The notes: generated from the sequence alone by a model not told the origin. 64,000 nucleotides of DNA from Bacteroidota bacterium (GCA_023387965.1 JAEWHE010000027.1:113819-177818), one strand, 5' to 3'. Counted from the stretch's first letter, positions 51,095 to 59,831 are shown. Translations and numbers: made by a program.

Positions 51095-52597
51095 TTATTT
51101 TTTGGAAATAATTTCATCGGCAATGCTTCTGTCGTTGCTCAAACGGGGAAGTTTATTTTGTCCACCCAATTTTCCGATAGATTTCATATATTCCTGAAAA
51201 CCATTTTGTTGCACGACTGAAATTTTTAATTTTTGCAAAACATTCCCGACAATCAAATCGTCATAATACACATTTTGTTTTCGCATAGCAAGGTCAATTT
51301 TTTCGGCGAAAGCCAAAATATTCTCAGGCTCGTTTCCAAATTCAATAAACCATTCGTGATAAGGTAAACCTTCGGTTGGATTGATTTGTGGCGCAACTGT
51401 AAATTCGTTAATCGTTACGTTAGAATTTTGCATAGCTTCCTTCAACGCCTCCTCGACTTCCTTGCCAATCACGTGTTCGCCAAACGCCGAAATGTAATGT
51501 TTGATTCTTCCGGAAACAATAATTTCATAAGGTTTTAAACTCGTAAATTGAATGGTATCGCCAATGTTGTAACCCCAAAGTCCAGCATTGGTAGAAATAA
51601 TCAACACATAATTTACGCCAATTTCTACTTCACCAATGGTATATCTTTTTGCATTTTTATCCGAAAATTCTGATGCTTTTACAAATTCGTAAAAAATTCC
51701 AGCGTTTAAAAGCAGCAACATTCCTTTGTGATTCGGGTTTTCAAAATTTCTGGCTTGGTAGGCAAAAAATCCTTCGGATGCAGGAAAAAGCTCGATAGAA
51801 TCTACTTTTCTTCCGATTAAATTTTCAAATTTATTTCGATATGGTTCATAATTCACGCCTCCGTAAATGAACAAATTGAAGTTTTTAAAAATTTCGCCGA
51901 CAGGCTTCCCTCCTTTTTGCTTTAATTTTTCAAAATACATTTGCACCCATGACGGAATCCCCGAAATAATGCTCATATTTTCATTGAAAGTTTCTTCCAC
52001 AATGGCGTCAACCTTGGTTTCCCAATCTTCGATGCAATTGGTTTTCCAAGATGGCATTCGGTTTTTTTGTAAATATTTGGGTACAAAATGAGCTACAATT
52101 CCCGAAAGTCGGCCAAATTTAATTCCGTTTTTTTCTTCCAAAATTGGACTCCCTTGCAAAAAAATCATTTTCCCATCTACAAAATCTGCTTTTCCAGTTT
52201 CATAGATGTAAGCCAAAATGGCATTTCGAGCCGCTTCAATGTGAAAAGGCATCGACTCTTTTGTAAGCGGAATATATTTGGCACCAGAAGTTGTTCCGGA
52301 AGTTTTGGCAAAATAACGCGGTTTTCCAGGCCATAAAACATCGGGTTCACCAGCTACAACTTTTTCGACATAATTTTTCAAACCCTCGTAATCTCTTACC
52401 GGAACTTGATTGGTAAAATCCTGATGGTTTTTTATTTGAGAAAAATGATGGTCTTTGCCAAACTGTGTATTTTGTGCACTTTTGATTAAATCTTGAAAAA
52501 CTTTTTGCTGGGTTTCAACAGGATTATTGATCCATTTTTGGTTTTTGTGGTGGATGATGCTTGCGAATTGCTTTGCAAAAAAACCTTTTATCGACAT
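51095..52597 (-). CDS. GH3-family acyl/amino-acid adenylate-forming enzyme
   Basis: A 500-residue GH3 protein of the ANL-related group. The ATP motif FAKTSGTTSGAKYIP is near residues 92-106, the LFPASEGFFAYQ motif near 272-283 and the YNIGDTIQF motif near 345. In plants GH3 enzymes join hormones to amino acids; in Bacteroidota the substrate is unknown. It starts 176 nt from the divergent tatA gene and is the first gene of a short operon with the CarboxypepD_reg and GT2 genes. Confidence 0.9.
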   Translation of the reverse strand: MSIKGFFAKQFASIIHHKNQKWINNPVETQQKVFQDLIKSAQNTQFGKDHHFSQIKNHQDFTNQVPVRDYEGLKNYVEKVVAGEPDVLWPGKPRYFAKTSGTTSGAKYIPLTKESMPFHIEAARNAILAYIYETGKADFVDGKMIFLQGSPILEEKNGIKFGRLSGIVAHFVPKYLQKNRMPSWKTNCIEDWETKVDAIVEETFNENMSIISGIPSWVQMYFEKLKQKGGKPVGEIFKNFNLFIYGGVNYEPYRNKFENLIGRKVDSIELFPASEGFFAYQARNFENPNHKGMLLLLNAGIFYEFVKASEFSDKNAKRYTIGEVEIGVNYVLIISTNAGLWGYNIGDTIQFTSLKPYEIIVSGRIKHYISAFGEHVIGKEVEEALKEAMQNSNVTINEFTVAPQINPTEGLPYHEWFIEFGNEPENILAFAEKIDLAMRKQNVYYDDLIVGNVLQKLKISVVQQNGFQEYMKSIGKLGGQNKLPRLSNDRSIADEIISKK

Positions 52598-52746
52598 ATT
52601 TGATTTTAAAAATTTGCTTTAAAAATACAAAGATATGAATAGTTTTTGGCGATAATCTCGATGTCTTTGGTGGTTTTTATTAAATATTTAACGTAGTAAA
52701 ACTGAAATATTTTGGCAAATAAAAAACCTAAGACTATTTTTCTGCG

Positions 52747-52754
52747 TATCTTTG
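52747..52754 (+). promoter_or_regulatory. tatA: -7 element of tatA
   Basis: TATCTTTG fits TAnnTTTG, 19 nt before the ATG. No clear TTG at -33. Confidence 0.5.
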
Positions 52755-52773
52755 CCATATAAATACATTTTTT

Positions 52774-52971
52774 ATGACTGCATTACACATATTTTTAGGA
52801 CAAATCGGTACGCCACAGATAATCTTAATAGTTGTAGTTCTATTATTAATTTTTGGAGGTAAAAAAATTCCAGAATTGATGAAAGGATTAGGATCGGGGA
52901 TGAAGGAGTTTAAAAATGCTGCAAAAGATGACCAGCCCGCAAATTCTAAGAAAGAAGAAGAAAAAATTTAG
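52774..52971 (+). CDS. tatA: Sec-independent translocase subunit TatA
   Basis: A 65-residue TatA/TatE protein: one N-terminal membrane helix (IILIVVVLLLIFGGKKIPEL), the FGGKKIPEL hinge, an amphipathic helix (MKGLGSGMKEFKNAAKD) and a charged tail. It forms the pore-forming oligomer of the twin-arginine export system; TatC is not in this window. It has its own terminator, so it is transcribed alone. Length is typical for Bacteroidota. Confidence 0.94.
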   Translation: MTALHIFLGQIGTPQIILIVVVLLLIFGGKKIPELMKGLGSGMKEFKNAAKDDQPANSKKEEEKI

Positions 52972-53000
52972 TAAGCTTTAACGATAAGCTTTTTATTTGG

Positions 53001-53038
53001 AAGCCTCGAAGATTTAAGAATCTTTGAGGCTTTTTTTT
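53001..53038 (+). terminator. intrinsic terminator after tatA
   Basis: Near-perfect stem from AAGCCTCGAAGATT to AATCTTTGAGGCTT with a TAAG loop, followed by eight T residues. Confidence 0.85.
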
Positions 53039-53093
53039 GTTAAAATATATTAAAATTTTTTAATTTAGCTTTAACAAATAACTTTTGAAGTTT

Positions 53094-53465
53094 ATGAAAA
53101 TTGTAAAAAACATTCTTTGTGTTCTATTTGGGTTGATGTTTGTAAATGCGGGACTCGACAAATTTCTGCATTACATGCCAATGCCCGAAATGCCGCAACA
53201 TTTAATGGATCTTAACGAAGCCATCGGAAAAATTGTTTGGTTGATTCCGTTAGTTGGCGCAGTTGAACTTTTAGGCGGTTTGCTTTTTATTTTTCCAAAA
53301 ACCAGAGCTTTAGGTGCTATTATGATTTTACCAATTATGGTGGGGATTATTTTGCACAATGCGGTTTTTATGCCCGAAGGTTTGGCAATCGCTGGACCTC
53401 TATTCTTGATTAATCTTTGGATGATTGGCGACAACTGGGGAAAATACAAACCGATGTTTCAGTAA
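53094..53465 (+). CDS. DoxX-family membrane protein
   Basis: A 123-residue protein with four membrane helices. The start is the ATG at 53094; a TTG three codons upstream is unlikely. The first helix with FVNAGLDKFLHY (near residues 16-27) and the middle VGAVELLGGLLFIFPKTRALGA are typical of DoxX. These proteins have been linked to quinone or sulphur redox, or to thiol stress, but the function here is unknown. Monocistronic, between terminators. Confidence 0.82.
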   Translation: MKIVKNILCVLFGLMFVNAGLDKFLHYMPMPEMPQHLMDLNEAIGKIVWLIPLVGAVELLGGLLFIFPKTRALGAIMILPIMVGIILHNAVFMPEGLAIAGPLFLINLWMIGDNWGKYKPMFQ

Positions 53466-53470
53466 AAATT

Positions 53471-53496
53471 AAAAGCCTCTCCCGAGGCTTTTTTTA
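53471..53496. terminator. terminator between doxX-type gene and tex
   Basis: AAAAGCCTC / GAGGCTTTT with a TCCC loop, flanked by A and T runs, serving the convergent genes. Confidence 0.75.
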
Positions 53497-55626
53497 TAAA
53501 ATCATCGTCAGCTGAATTCTTTTTCGATCTTCATCGATCTCAACGACTTTTACTTGAACTTGCTGGTGCATTTTCACCACTTCATTTACATCTGAAACGA
53601 AACCGGCTTTGAGTTGGGAAATGTGAACGAGTCCACTTTCTTTAATTCCGATGTCCACAAAACAGCCGAAAGCCGTGATGTTGTTCACAATTCCAGGCAA
53701 AACCATTCCGTGTTTTAGGTCGGATATTTTTTTTACGGTGGGGTCAAATTCAAAAATTTTGGCTGCTTTTCTTGGATCTAATCCCGGTTTTTCGAGTTCT
53801 TTTACAATGTCTTTCAGAGTCAAAATTCCAACTTCTTCCGTAATATATTTTTCTAAAGAAATCAAACTGATTTTGTCTTTATTTCCAATAAGTTCGCTGA
53901 CAGAAATTTTTAAATCTTTTGCCATTTTTTCAACAATAGCATAGGCTTCGGGGTGAACTGCAGAATTATCCAGCGGATTTTTTCCGTCTTTAATCCTCAC
54001 GAAAGCTGCTGCTTGCTGAAAAGCTTTTTCACCCAAACGCGGTACTTTTTTTAGCTGTTTTCTGTCGGTAAAAGCGCCATTTTCGCTTCTGTAAGCCACA
54101 ATATTTTCGGCCATTTTTTCACCAAATCCGGAAACATAACTCAATAACGATTTGCTTGCTGTATTCAAATTAATTCCTACAGAATTTACGCATTTTACCA
54201 CTGTGGTGTCGAGTTCTTCTTTCAATTTTGTTTGGTCCACATCATGCTGGTATTGTCCTACTCCAATGGATTTTGGATCGATTTTTACCAATTCTGCCAA
54301 CGGATCCGACAATCTCCTCCCGATGGAAACTGCGCCTCGAACCGTCACATCATAATTAGGGAATTCCTCTCGTGCAATTTTACTCGCAGAATAAACCGAA
54401 GCTCCAGCTTCAGAAACCACAAAAACCTGAACAGGCTTGTCAAACGCAATTTTTTTGATGAAAAATTCCGTTTCGCGCGACGCAGTTCCGTTTCCGATGG
54501 AAATTGCTTCAACATTGTAAGCGTTTACCATTGACCGAATTTTTTTCATTGCCATCGTCGTTTCTCCCGAATTGGGTCGGGATTGTGGCGCATGCGGAAA
54601 AATAGTTTCATTGTAGAGCAAATCGCCTTTTTCGTCAAGGCAAACTACCTTGCAACCGCTTCTAAAACCAGGGTCAATTGCCAAAATTCTTTTTTCTCCC
54701 AATGGCGAAGCGAGCAACAATTGGCGTAAATTTTCCGAAAAAATATCAATCGCTTTAATGTCGGCCTTTTGCTTGGCTTCTTGCAAAGTTTCGTTTGAAA
54801 TGGCGGGTTCTAACAAACGTTTGTAACTATCTTTTACAGCCAATTTTACTTGTTCGGCGTTTTTATTTTTTATAACAATTTCTTCAATAATTTGCAACGC
54901 ATCTTCTTTTTCAACCGAAATATTGAGTTTGATAAAACCTTCGCTTTCCGCACGAAGCATGGCTAACAATCGATGTGATGGCGCTTTCTGAAGGTTTTCG
55001 TTCCATTCAAAATATTGCTGGAATTTTTTAGCATTTTCATCATCGGCTTTCGCTTTGACGACTTTGGTTTCAGCCGAAGCATAACGCTGAAAATGACGAC
55101 GAAGCGATTTTCTCACCATCAGATTTTCGTTGATCCATTCGGCAATAATATCTCTCGCACCTTGCAAAGCATCGTCTTCATTGAGGATATTTTTGTTGAG
55201 ATATTTTGAAGCGATAAAATCTAAATCATCATTATTTTGTGCCATGATGATTTTTGCCAACGGCTCCAAACCATTTTCACGTGCAACATCAGCTTTGGTT
55301 TTTTTCTTCTTTTTGAAAGGAAGATACAAATCCTCAATCTCCTGGATATCAAATGATTTTTGGATTTTTTGCGCCAATTCTGGAGATAATTTTCCCTGTT
55401 CTTCAATACTTTTCAACACCGATTCTTTTCGCTTCACAATTTCATCAAATTGCTTCGAAAGTTTGGCAATTTGCTCAATAACAACCTCATCAAGATTTCC
55501 GGTTTTGTCTTTTCGGTAGCGGGAAATAAACGGAATGGTGTTGTCTTCCGCCAAAAGATCAAGCGTGTTTTGAATGTTTTTTTCGGGTGCGGAAACTTGT
55601 GTTGAGATGTATTGGAGATGGGTCAT
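53494..55626 (-). CDS. tex: Tex-family transcriptional accessory protein (S1 RNA-binding)
   Basis: A 710-residue protein with the full Tex layout: N-terminal helical part, YqgF-type nuclease-like domain with LAIDPGFRSGCKVVCLD near residue 317, helix-hairpin-helix pair (SYVSGFGEKMAENIVAYRS and RKQLKKVPRLGEKAFQQ near 495-530), and a C-terminal S1 domain (VLPGIVNNITAFGCFVDIGI near 640). Tex binds RNA and affects transcription and stress survival. It is monocistronic. Length is slightly short of the usual 770 but all domains are there. Confidence 0.93.
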   Translation of the reverse strand: MTHLQYISTQVSAPEKNIQNTLDLLAEDNTIPFISRYRKDKTGNLDEVVIEQIAKLSKQFDEIVKRKESVLKSIEEQGKLSPELAQKIQKSFDIQEIEDLYLPFKKKKKTKADVARENGLEPLAKIIMAQNNDDLDFIASKYLNKNILNEDDALQGARDIIAEWINENLMVRKSLRRHFQRYASAETKVVKAKADDENAKKFQQYFEWNENLQKAPSHRLLAMLRAESEGFIKLNISVEKEDALQIIEEIVIKNKNAEQVKLAVKDSYKRLLEPAISNETLQEAKQKADIKAIDIFSENLRQLLLASPLGEKRILAIDPGFRSGCKVVCLDEKGDLLYNETIFPHAPQSRPNSGETTMAMKKIRSMVNAYNVEAISIGNGTASRETEFFIKKIAFDKPVQVFVVSEAGASVYSASKIAREEFPNYDVTVRGAVSIGRRLSDPLAELVKIDPKSIGVGQYQHDVDQTKLKEELDTTVVKCVNSVGINLNTASKSLLSYVSGFGEKMAENIVAYRSENGAFTDRKQLKKVPRLGEKAFQQAAAFVRIKDGKNPLDNSAVHPEAYAIVEKMAKDLKISVSELIGNKDKISLISLEKYITEEVGILTLKDIVKELEKPGLDPRKAAKIFEFDPTVKKISDLKHGMVLPGIVNNITAFGCFVDIGIKESGLVHISQLKAGFVSDVNEVVKMHQQVQVKVVEIDEDRKRIQLTMIL

Positions 55627-55754
55627 TTTTTTTTATTTTACCGCAAAGATGCAAAGTGATTCGCAAAGTTCACCAGAGAAATAAATTTTATTTTTAGTTA
55701 AACTTCTCAAAAAACAGCAAAACTTAACCTGACTATTTTATTGCTATCCCAACT

Positions 55755-56822
55755 TTAAACAAAACCTATTTTTTTCTTTTCTTGTTGATAACCATTTTCA
55801 TCTTGGTTGTAGATATCGGTTAGAAGAGTGTTGGTTGAAATTTTTGTTTTAAACCCTAATTTATCTGATAGTTGTTGCGCTTTTTCTTGTTCTAATTCTT
55901 TAAATTCATATTTGGCAATTAATCTACCTTTCCGCATTAAGGCGCGATCTATTTTAGAAATATCTGTATTGAACGAACAAACAATTTGAATGTTTAGGCA
56001 GTCAGAAAGCAGTCCGTCAGAAAGATTTAATAAAGTGGAAACTGCAGAATCTCCGTTTTGTTCACGATCCAAAATGATGTTCTCCGCATCTTCTATTACA
56101 AAAATAGAGTTTGGATTTTCGATTAAGACTGACAAAAAATCAGGGTTTGTAATAGCCACAGCCATATTTGGTGGTAAGAAAATAACCTTTTTCTTTACAA
56201 TTGTAATCAAATATCTGATGTAAGATGTTTTACCGGTTCCTGGTTTTCCATGGAGTAGCACCAAACCTTTGTCGTTATTTTTTGATAGTCTTTCAGTAAT
56301 AGTTTTGTGAACGCTGAAAAAATCGTCGTTGTAATTGTCTTGAACTTTCAGTTTTGGTTTCGAAATTTCCAATGGCGTAACATCAATTCCTAGTGTAGAA
56401 CTTACCAATAGAAAAATCTGGGTAGAATTAATTTTATCTTTCTTTTTATATTTTGAAAGTTGTTTTATAATGGCCTCACACTCTTCAGCTTTATCGTCAG
56501 AATAAAGAAAATAACTTTCGTTACCCTTCATAAACAACGCAATAATAATGTTATCTAAAACAAAAAATGATTGTGTAATGTCAAACTTCTTTCCGTTCAA
56601 TAACTTCTTTTTCTTATGGAATTTTTCCAAAATCCTGTCTCCATAATTGTCTACAAGAAAACTGTGCGCTTTTTTACAATCGATTGTTTCTTCGAATAAT
56701 GAGTTTGGAATAATATTAAATCTAAAAAAAAACAGCGAATGGAAGTCGATGTATTGATTGTGTCTTGGAAATCCAAATAAACTGAGTGAGTTAACAGTTG
56801 AAAAATCTTGAATGGCGTTCAT
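55755..56822 (-). CDS. Bcs1-like AAA+ ATPase
   Basis: A 355-residue protein. Residues 1-190 have no recognised domain; the C-terminal half is an AAA+ module with Walker A HGKPGTGKTS (near 196), Walker B FVIEDAENII (near 245), sensor-1-like CSFNTD and an arginine in MRKGRL. The Walker B has the acidic pair ED in place of DE, as in Bcs1-like proteins. Such proteins remodel partners; the target is unknown. The AAA+ core ends with an IYNQDENGYQQEKKKIGF tail. It lies in an accessory stretch with a broken DUF1294 gene and a DUF4143 ATPase. Confidence 0.8.
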   Translation of the reverse strand: MNAIQDFSTVNSLSLFGFPRHNQYIDFHSLFFFRFNIIPNSLFEETIDCKKAHSFLVDNYGDRILEKFHKKKKLLNGKKFDITQSFFVLDNIIIALFMKGNESYFLYSDDKAEECEAIIKQLSKYKKKDKINSTQIFLLVSSTLGIDVTPLEISKPKLKVQDNYNDDFFSVHKTITERLSKNNDKGLVLLHGKPGTGKTSYIRYLITIVKKKVIFLPPNMAVAITNPDFLSVLIENPNSIFVIEDAENIILDREQNGDSAVSTLLNLSDGLLSDCLNIQIVCSFNTDISKIDRALMRKGRLIAKYEFKELEQEKAQQLSDKLGFKTKISTNTLLTDIYNQDENGYQQEKKKIGFV

Positions 56823-56891
56823 AAATATTAGTTTTGGGAATAAATCTATTATTTAAAATTGACATTTAAAAATTCAAAGAAAAATATTTTT

Positions 56892-56899
56892 TAATTTTG
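56892..56899 (+). promoter_or_regulatory. -7 element of the broken DUF1294 gene
   Basis: TAATTTTG fits TAnnTTTG, 18 nt before the TTG start at 56917. Confidence 0.45.
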
Positions 56900-56916
56900 C
56901 CAGAAATCTTCGCCAA

Positions 56917-57195
56917 TTGGACATTTTATCATACTTATTTATTGCTATAAATTTCGTTGCCTTTACCTTAACTGGCTACGATAAATGGCTTGCTAAAAAC
57001 AATAACAGTAGAATTTCCGAAAAAATATTATTGCTTTGGGTATTGATTGGTGGGACGATTGGTTAGGGTTTAGTGATGTTGATTTTCAGGCATAAAACTT
57101 CAAAAAGAAGTTATCTTTTGAAGTTTTTTTTGATTGTAATCGTGCAAGTTTTGCTTTGGTATTTTTATCAGAAACTAATAAACTTACAAGAATAA
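56917..57195 (+). pseudogene. DUF1294 membrane protein with in-frame stop
   Basis: From a TTG at 56917 the frame encodes LDILSYLFIAINFVAFTLTG and YDKWLAKNNNSRISEKILLL, typical of DUF1294 small membrane proteins, up to GGTIG at codon 49. Codon 50 is TAG (57064-57066); the same frame then continues GLVMLIFRHKTSKRSYLLKF and further to a TAA at 57193-57195. RHKTxK is the family's conserved motif. One base change thus splits the gene, which otherwise has 92 codons. It may be a recent nonsense mutation or a sequencing error. Confidence 0.72.
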
Positions 57196-57206
57196 ATCCC
57201 TGTAGG

Positions 57207-58346
57207 TTATGTAATAAATTCTAAATAATTATTGGTGTTAATTACTTCAAATTTAGCTTCTGGATAGGCTTTTGCGAAAGCGGTCGGAATTTTTGCCTTT
57301 CGCTTCTCATTCCATTTAAATTCAAATCCTTGTAAATCGCCATTTTGCTCCTCGAGCCAATCTAATTCTTGCTGGTCATATGTTCGCCAAAAATAATTAG
57401 TCACACTTTTTTGGTGGTAATTTTGATATTTGATGCGTTCCGAAGCGAGATAATTTTCCCATAAAAGTCCTACATCAGTTCGAGATTCTAATCTGGTAAA
57501 ATTATTAATGATACCATTTCTGATTCCATTATCGTAGAAATACCAGCGGTTAGATTTAGTAATTTCTTTGCGTAAATTCCTACTAAAACCAGGCACTTTA
57601 TAAATCACAAAAACTTTTGAAAGCAAGTCGAGATAACTTTCTACGGTGTTTTTTGAAATCCCCAACTGATTGGCTAATTCTTGCAAGGAAACTTCCTGAC
57701 CAACCTGAAAAGCAATCAACTTAAGCAAATCTAAAATTTTATTAGATTGTTTAATTCCTTCATAAATCAAGATGTCACGGAGTAAATAAGCGTTGATAAT
57801 TTCTTTGATATAATCGATTTTGTCGTTCCAATCCGGATATTGCTCCAGTTCCGGATAACTTCCAAAAAGCAATCTTTCTTCAAGTTTGGCGGTTGTTTCC
57901 TTATAATTTTCGATGTTTGAAAATTCCATTTGTGCAAACGGAAAAAGATAAATGGTATTTTTTCGTCCCACTAAAGGTTCGCCTAATTTATTTGATAAAT
58001 CAAAAACCGATGAACCGGTTGCAATTACTTTGATTCCGTCAATACTATCTACAATTAATTTTAAAATCAATCCGATATCGGGAATGTTTTGGGCTTCATC
58101 GATGACCAACAATTTTACATTTGCCAAAAGCCTTTTGTAATTATTTACAGATCTTTCTTTCAATAAATTAGCATCATCAATGTCTTCTCCATTCAGTTGA
58201 AGATAATCTGTTTTCAGAATTTTTGAAAGGTAATTTTTAATGAAATTTGTTTTCCCCACGCGTCTTGCTCCTAATAAAATCAACACTTTATTTGGTAAAA
58301 CTTTTTTGGAAAATTGTGTTTGTATTCCTCTTTCTAAAAAATCCAT
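57207..58346 (-). CDS. AAA ATPase with DUF4143 domain
   Basis: A 379-residue protein. The N-terminal P-loop domain has Walker A LLGARRVGKTN (near residues 24-34) and Walker B LLVIDEAQNIPD (near 83-94), with a sensor TGSSVF. After about residue 150 come the linker RLLFGSYPE, a winged-helix (LANQLGISKNTVESYLDLLS near 228-247) and the DUF4143 nuclease-like fold (LLWENYLASE, FWRTYDQQELDWLEE, GFEFKW). The last motifs, E...D..E-Q-K-like, resemble restriction-type PD-(D/E)XK sites. The biological role of such ATPases is not known; defence or mobile-element roles have been proposed. It has palindromic repeats in its promoter region. Confidence 0.85.
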   Translation of the reverse strand: MDFLERGIQTQFSKKVLPNKVLILLGARRVGKTNFIKNYLSKILKTDYLQLNGEDIDDANLLKERSVNNYKRLLANVKLLVIDEAQNIPDIGLILKLIVDSIDGIKVIATGSSVFDLSNKLGEPLVGRKNTIYLFPFAQMEFSNIENYKETTAKLEERLLFGSYPELEQYPDWNDKIDYIKEIINAYLLRDILIYEGIKQSNKILDLLKLIAFQVGQEVSLQELANQLGISKNTVESYLDLLSKVFVIYKVPGFSRNLRKEITKSNRWYFYDNGIRNGIINNFTRLESRTDVGLLWENYLASERIKYQNYHQKSVTNYFWRTYDQQELDWLEEQNGDLQGFEFKWNEKRKAKIPTAFAKAYPEAKFEVINTNNYLEFIT

Positions 58347-58365
58347 TTTTCTGTACTTTTGAATA

Positions 58366-58373
58366 CAAATATA
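58366..58373 (-). promoter_or_regulatory. -7 element of the DUF4143 ATPase gene
   Basis: TATATTTG on the minus strand, 19 nt before the ATG. The palindromic repeats begin 8 nt upstream of it and cover the -33 region. Confidence 0.6.
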
Positions 58374-58380
58374 CTAAAAA

Positions 58381-58463
58381 ATGTAAATTCAGTCAGTTCG
58401 TTGACTGAATTAATGTAAATTCAGTCAGTTGATTGACTGAATTAATGTAAATTCAGTCAATAT
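58381..58463. repeat. 32-bp tandem palindromic repeats (2.5 units)
   Basis: Two adjacent 32-bp units (58381-58412, 58413-58444), identical but for two bases, each contain AATTCAGTCA and its reverse complement TGACTGAATT around a 6-nt loop. A third unit is cut after the first arm (58445-58463). No spacer sequences separate the units, so it is not a CRISPR array. Position over the -33 region suggests an operator or binding array. Confidence 0.85.
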
Positions 58464-58523
58464 AAAATAAAAAAATCCGCTATTTCTAAATGGTGACAAT
58501 AAAAAATAACGGAGATTAAAATG

Positions 58524-58955
58524 TTATTGACAAGCGATTTTGTTCACTCTATTTTGATGTCTTCCTCCTTCAAAATCAGTATTCAAAAAAGTTTCTACCA
58601 TTTCAACAGCTTGATTCACAGAAGTATATCTTGCAGGAATACTGATGATATTTGCGTCATTATGTTGTCTTGCTAAAGCTGCAATTTCTTTTGTCCAGCA
58701 AAGTGCCGCACGAATTCCTTGGTGTTTATTCACCGTCATATTGATTCCGTTGCCGCTTCCGCAAATGACAATCCCGAAATCAGCTGACTTATTTTCAACA
58801 TCTGTGGCAACAGGATGTCCAAAATCAGGATAATCCACGCTTTCAGCAGAATCGGTTCCGTAGTTTTTTACTTCGTAACCTTTTTTCTGCAACATTTCAA
58901 CAATTGCTTTTTTGTAATCAGGACCTGCGTGGTCGTTTCCGATGGAAATTTTCAT
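58524..58955 (-). CDS. rpiB: ribose-5-phosphate isomerase B
   Basis: Interconverts ribose-5-phosphate and ribulose-5-phosphate, 143 residues. The family motifs are visible: GNDHAGPDYK (residues 6-15), DFGHPVA near 46 and ICGSGNGINM near 66-75, where the Cys acts as base, and the HNDANIIS loop near 98. Length normal. Monocistronic; a TAATTTTG -7 element lies at 58981-58988. It borders the gene-free AT-rich region. Confidence 0.95.
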   Translation of the reverse strand: MKISIGNDHAGPDYKKAIVEMLQKKGYEVKNYGTDSAESVDYPDFGHPVATDVENKSADFGIVICGSGNGINMTVNKHQGIRAALCWTKEIAALARQHNDANIISIPARYTSVNQAVEMVETFLNTDFEGGRHQNRVNKIACQ

Positions 58956-59588
58956 ATAAAAATATTTAGTTGTGTGGTTACAAAATTACATTTTTTGCAA
59001 TTGATTTCGGTTGTAAAAAATAATACTTTCAGTATCAAGGATTTACTTTACAATAATTTTACAAAAATATTGTAAAAGCTTAATTATCAGCATTTAAAAT
59101 CATAAAAAAATACCGATGTTGATGAATATTTACAATGTATTGATTTTGAATTAATTATAAATTAACATCAATTGTTGATAAATACGGATAGAAAAAGAGA
59201 ACTTTTTTTTGGTTTTTTAAAAGAATCACCTAATCAAAAACCCGGATTAAAATTCCAAAAGAAGTTTGTGGAATTTTTGGAAAAGTTATCAGGCATCAAA
59301 CTTATTTTATTAACACAAATTAACAAGAAGATTTATTAAAAATTATTCCAAAAAAATGGTTTTTAACGATTGTTGACAACCTAACAAAAAGACTTCAAAA
59401 TTAATTCTTTAACCGTTTTTTACCCTGTTAATAAGTTTGTAAAACTAAATATTTTGAGAAAAACATCAACTTGAAATATAATTTATTCCGGTTTTCAACA
59501 AGCTATAATAACCATCAAAAATTAAATTTAAATTTCTTTTTTCTTTTTTATTATTTTAATGAATGTTGAAAACCTTTTGAGAAAAACG
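58956..59588. other. candidate replication origin (oriC)
   Basis: This 633-bp stretch has no gene. It is very AT-rich with many homopolymer runs and contains a set of DnaA-box-like 9-mers: TGTTGATGA (59117-59125), TGTTGATAA (59173-59181), TGTTGACAA (59371-59379), TTTTCAACA (59492-59500, inverse of TGTTGAAAA) and TGTTGAAAA (59564-59572), plus TGTTAATAA (59426-59434). The genes to the left are mainly on the minus strand, those to the right on the plus strand. dnaA is not in the window. A regulatory region or a decayed gene are alternatives. Confidence 0.5.
58981..58988 (-). promoter_or_regulatory. rpiB: -7 element of rpiB
   Basis: TAATTTTG on the minus strand fits TAnnTTTG, 25 nt from the start codon. 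Confidence 0.4.
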
Positions 59589-59831
59589 TCAAACGATTTT
59601 CAAATGATGGTTGCCATTGTCAAATTCGTCAAGGATAATTTGTGCTGCAGCCACGTCGTCTTGATGCACTTTAAGTTTAATTCCGCCCAAAGCCAAAGAG
59701 TACATTGGCGTGATATTCGTCATGGTTTCGTTTTCAAAGAAAAAATTAATTTGTTCTTGCTCGAGCCAATGCCGCAAAACGGTAATTTCATGCGGATAAT
59801 TAAAAATCGCTATGGTTACAAAATTTTTCAT
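59589..59831 (-). CDS. DUF2007 (putative signal-transducing) protein
   Basis: An 80-residue protein from the ATG at 59831 (MKNFVTIAIFNYPHEITVLR); an upstream ATG adds seven residues outside the family. The motif of residue swapping, Glu/His around PHE, RHWLEQEQINFFFENE and the end LKVHQDDVAAAQIIL, is the DUF2007 pattern, known as a small ferredoxin-like or ACT-like domain, sometimes fused to receptors. The function is unknown. It is divergent from rnr and borders the candidate origin. Confidence 0.8.
   Translation of the reverse strand: MKNFVTIAIFNYPHEITVLRHWLEQEQINFFFENETMTNITPMYSLALGGIKLKVHQDDVAAAQIILDEFDNGNHHLKIV

Noticed and set aside
58381..58463. Regular 32-bp repeats as a CRISPR array
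   Set aside because: Units follow each other without spacers and there are no cas genes; each is a palindrome in a promoter region.
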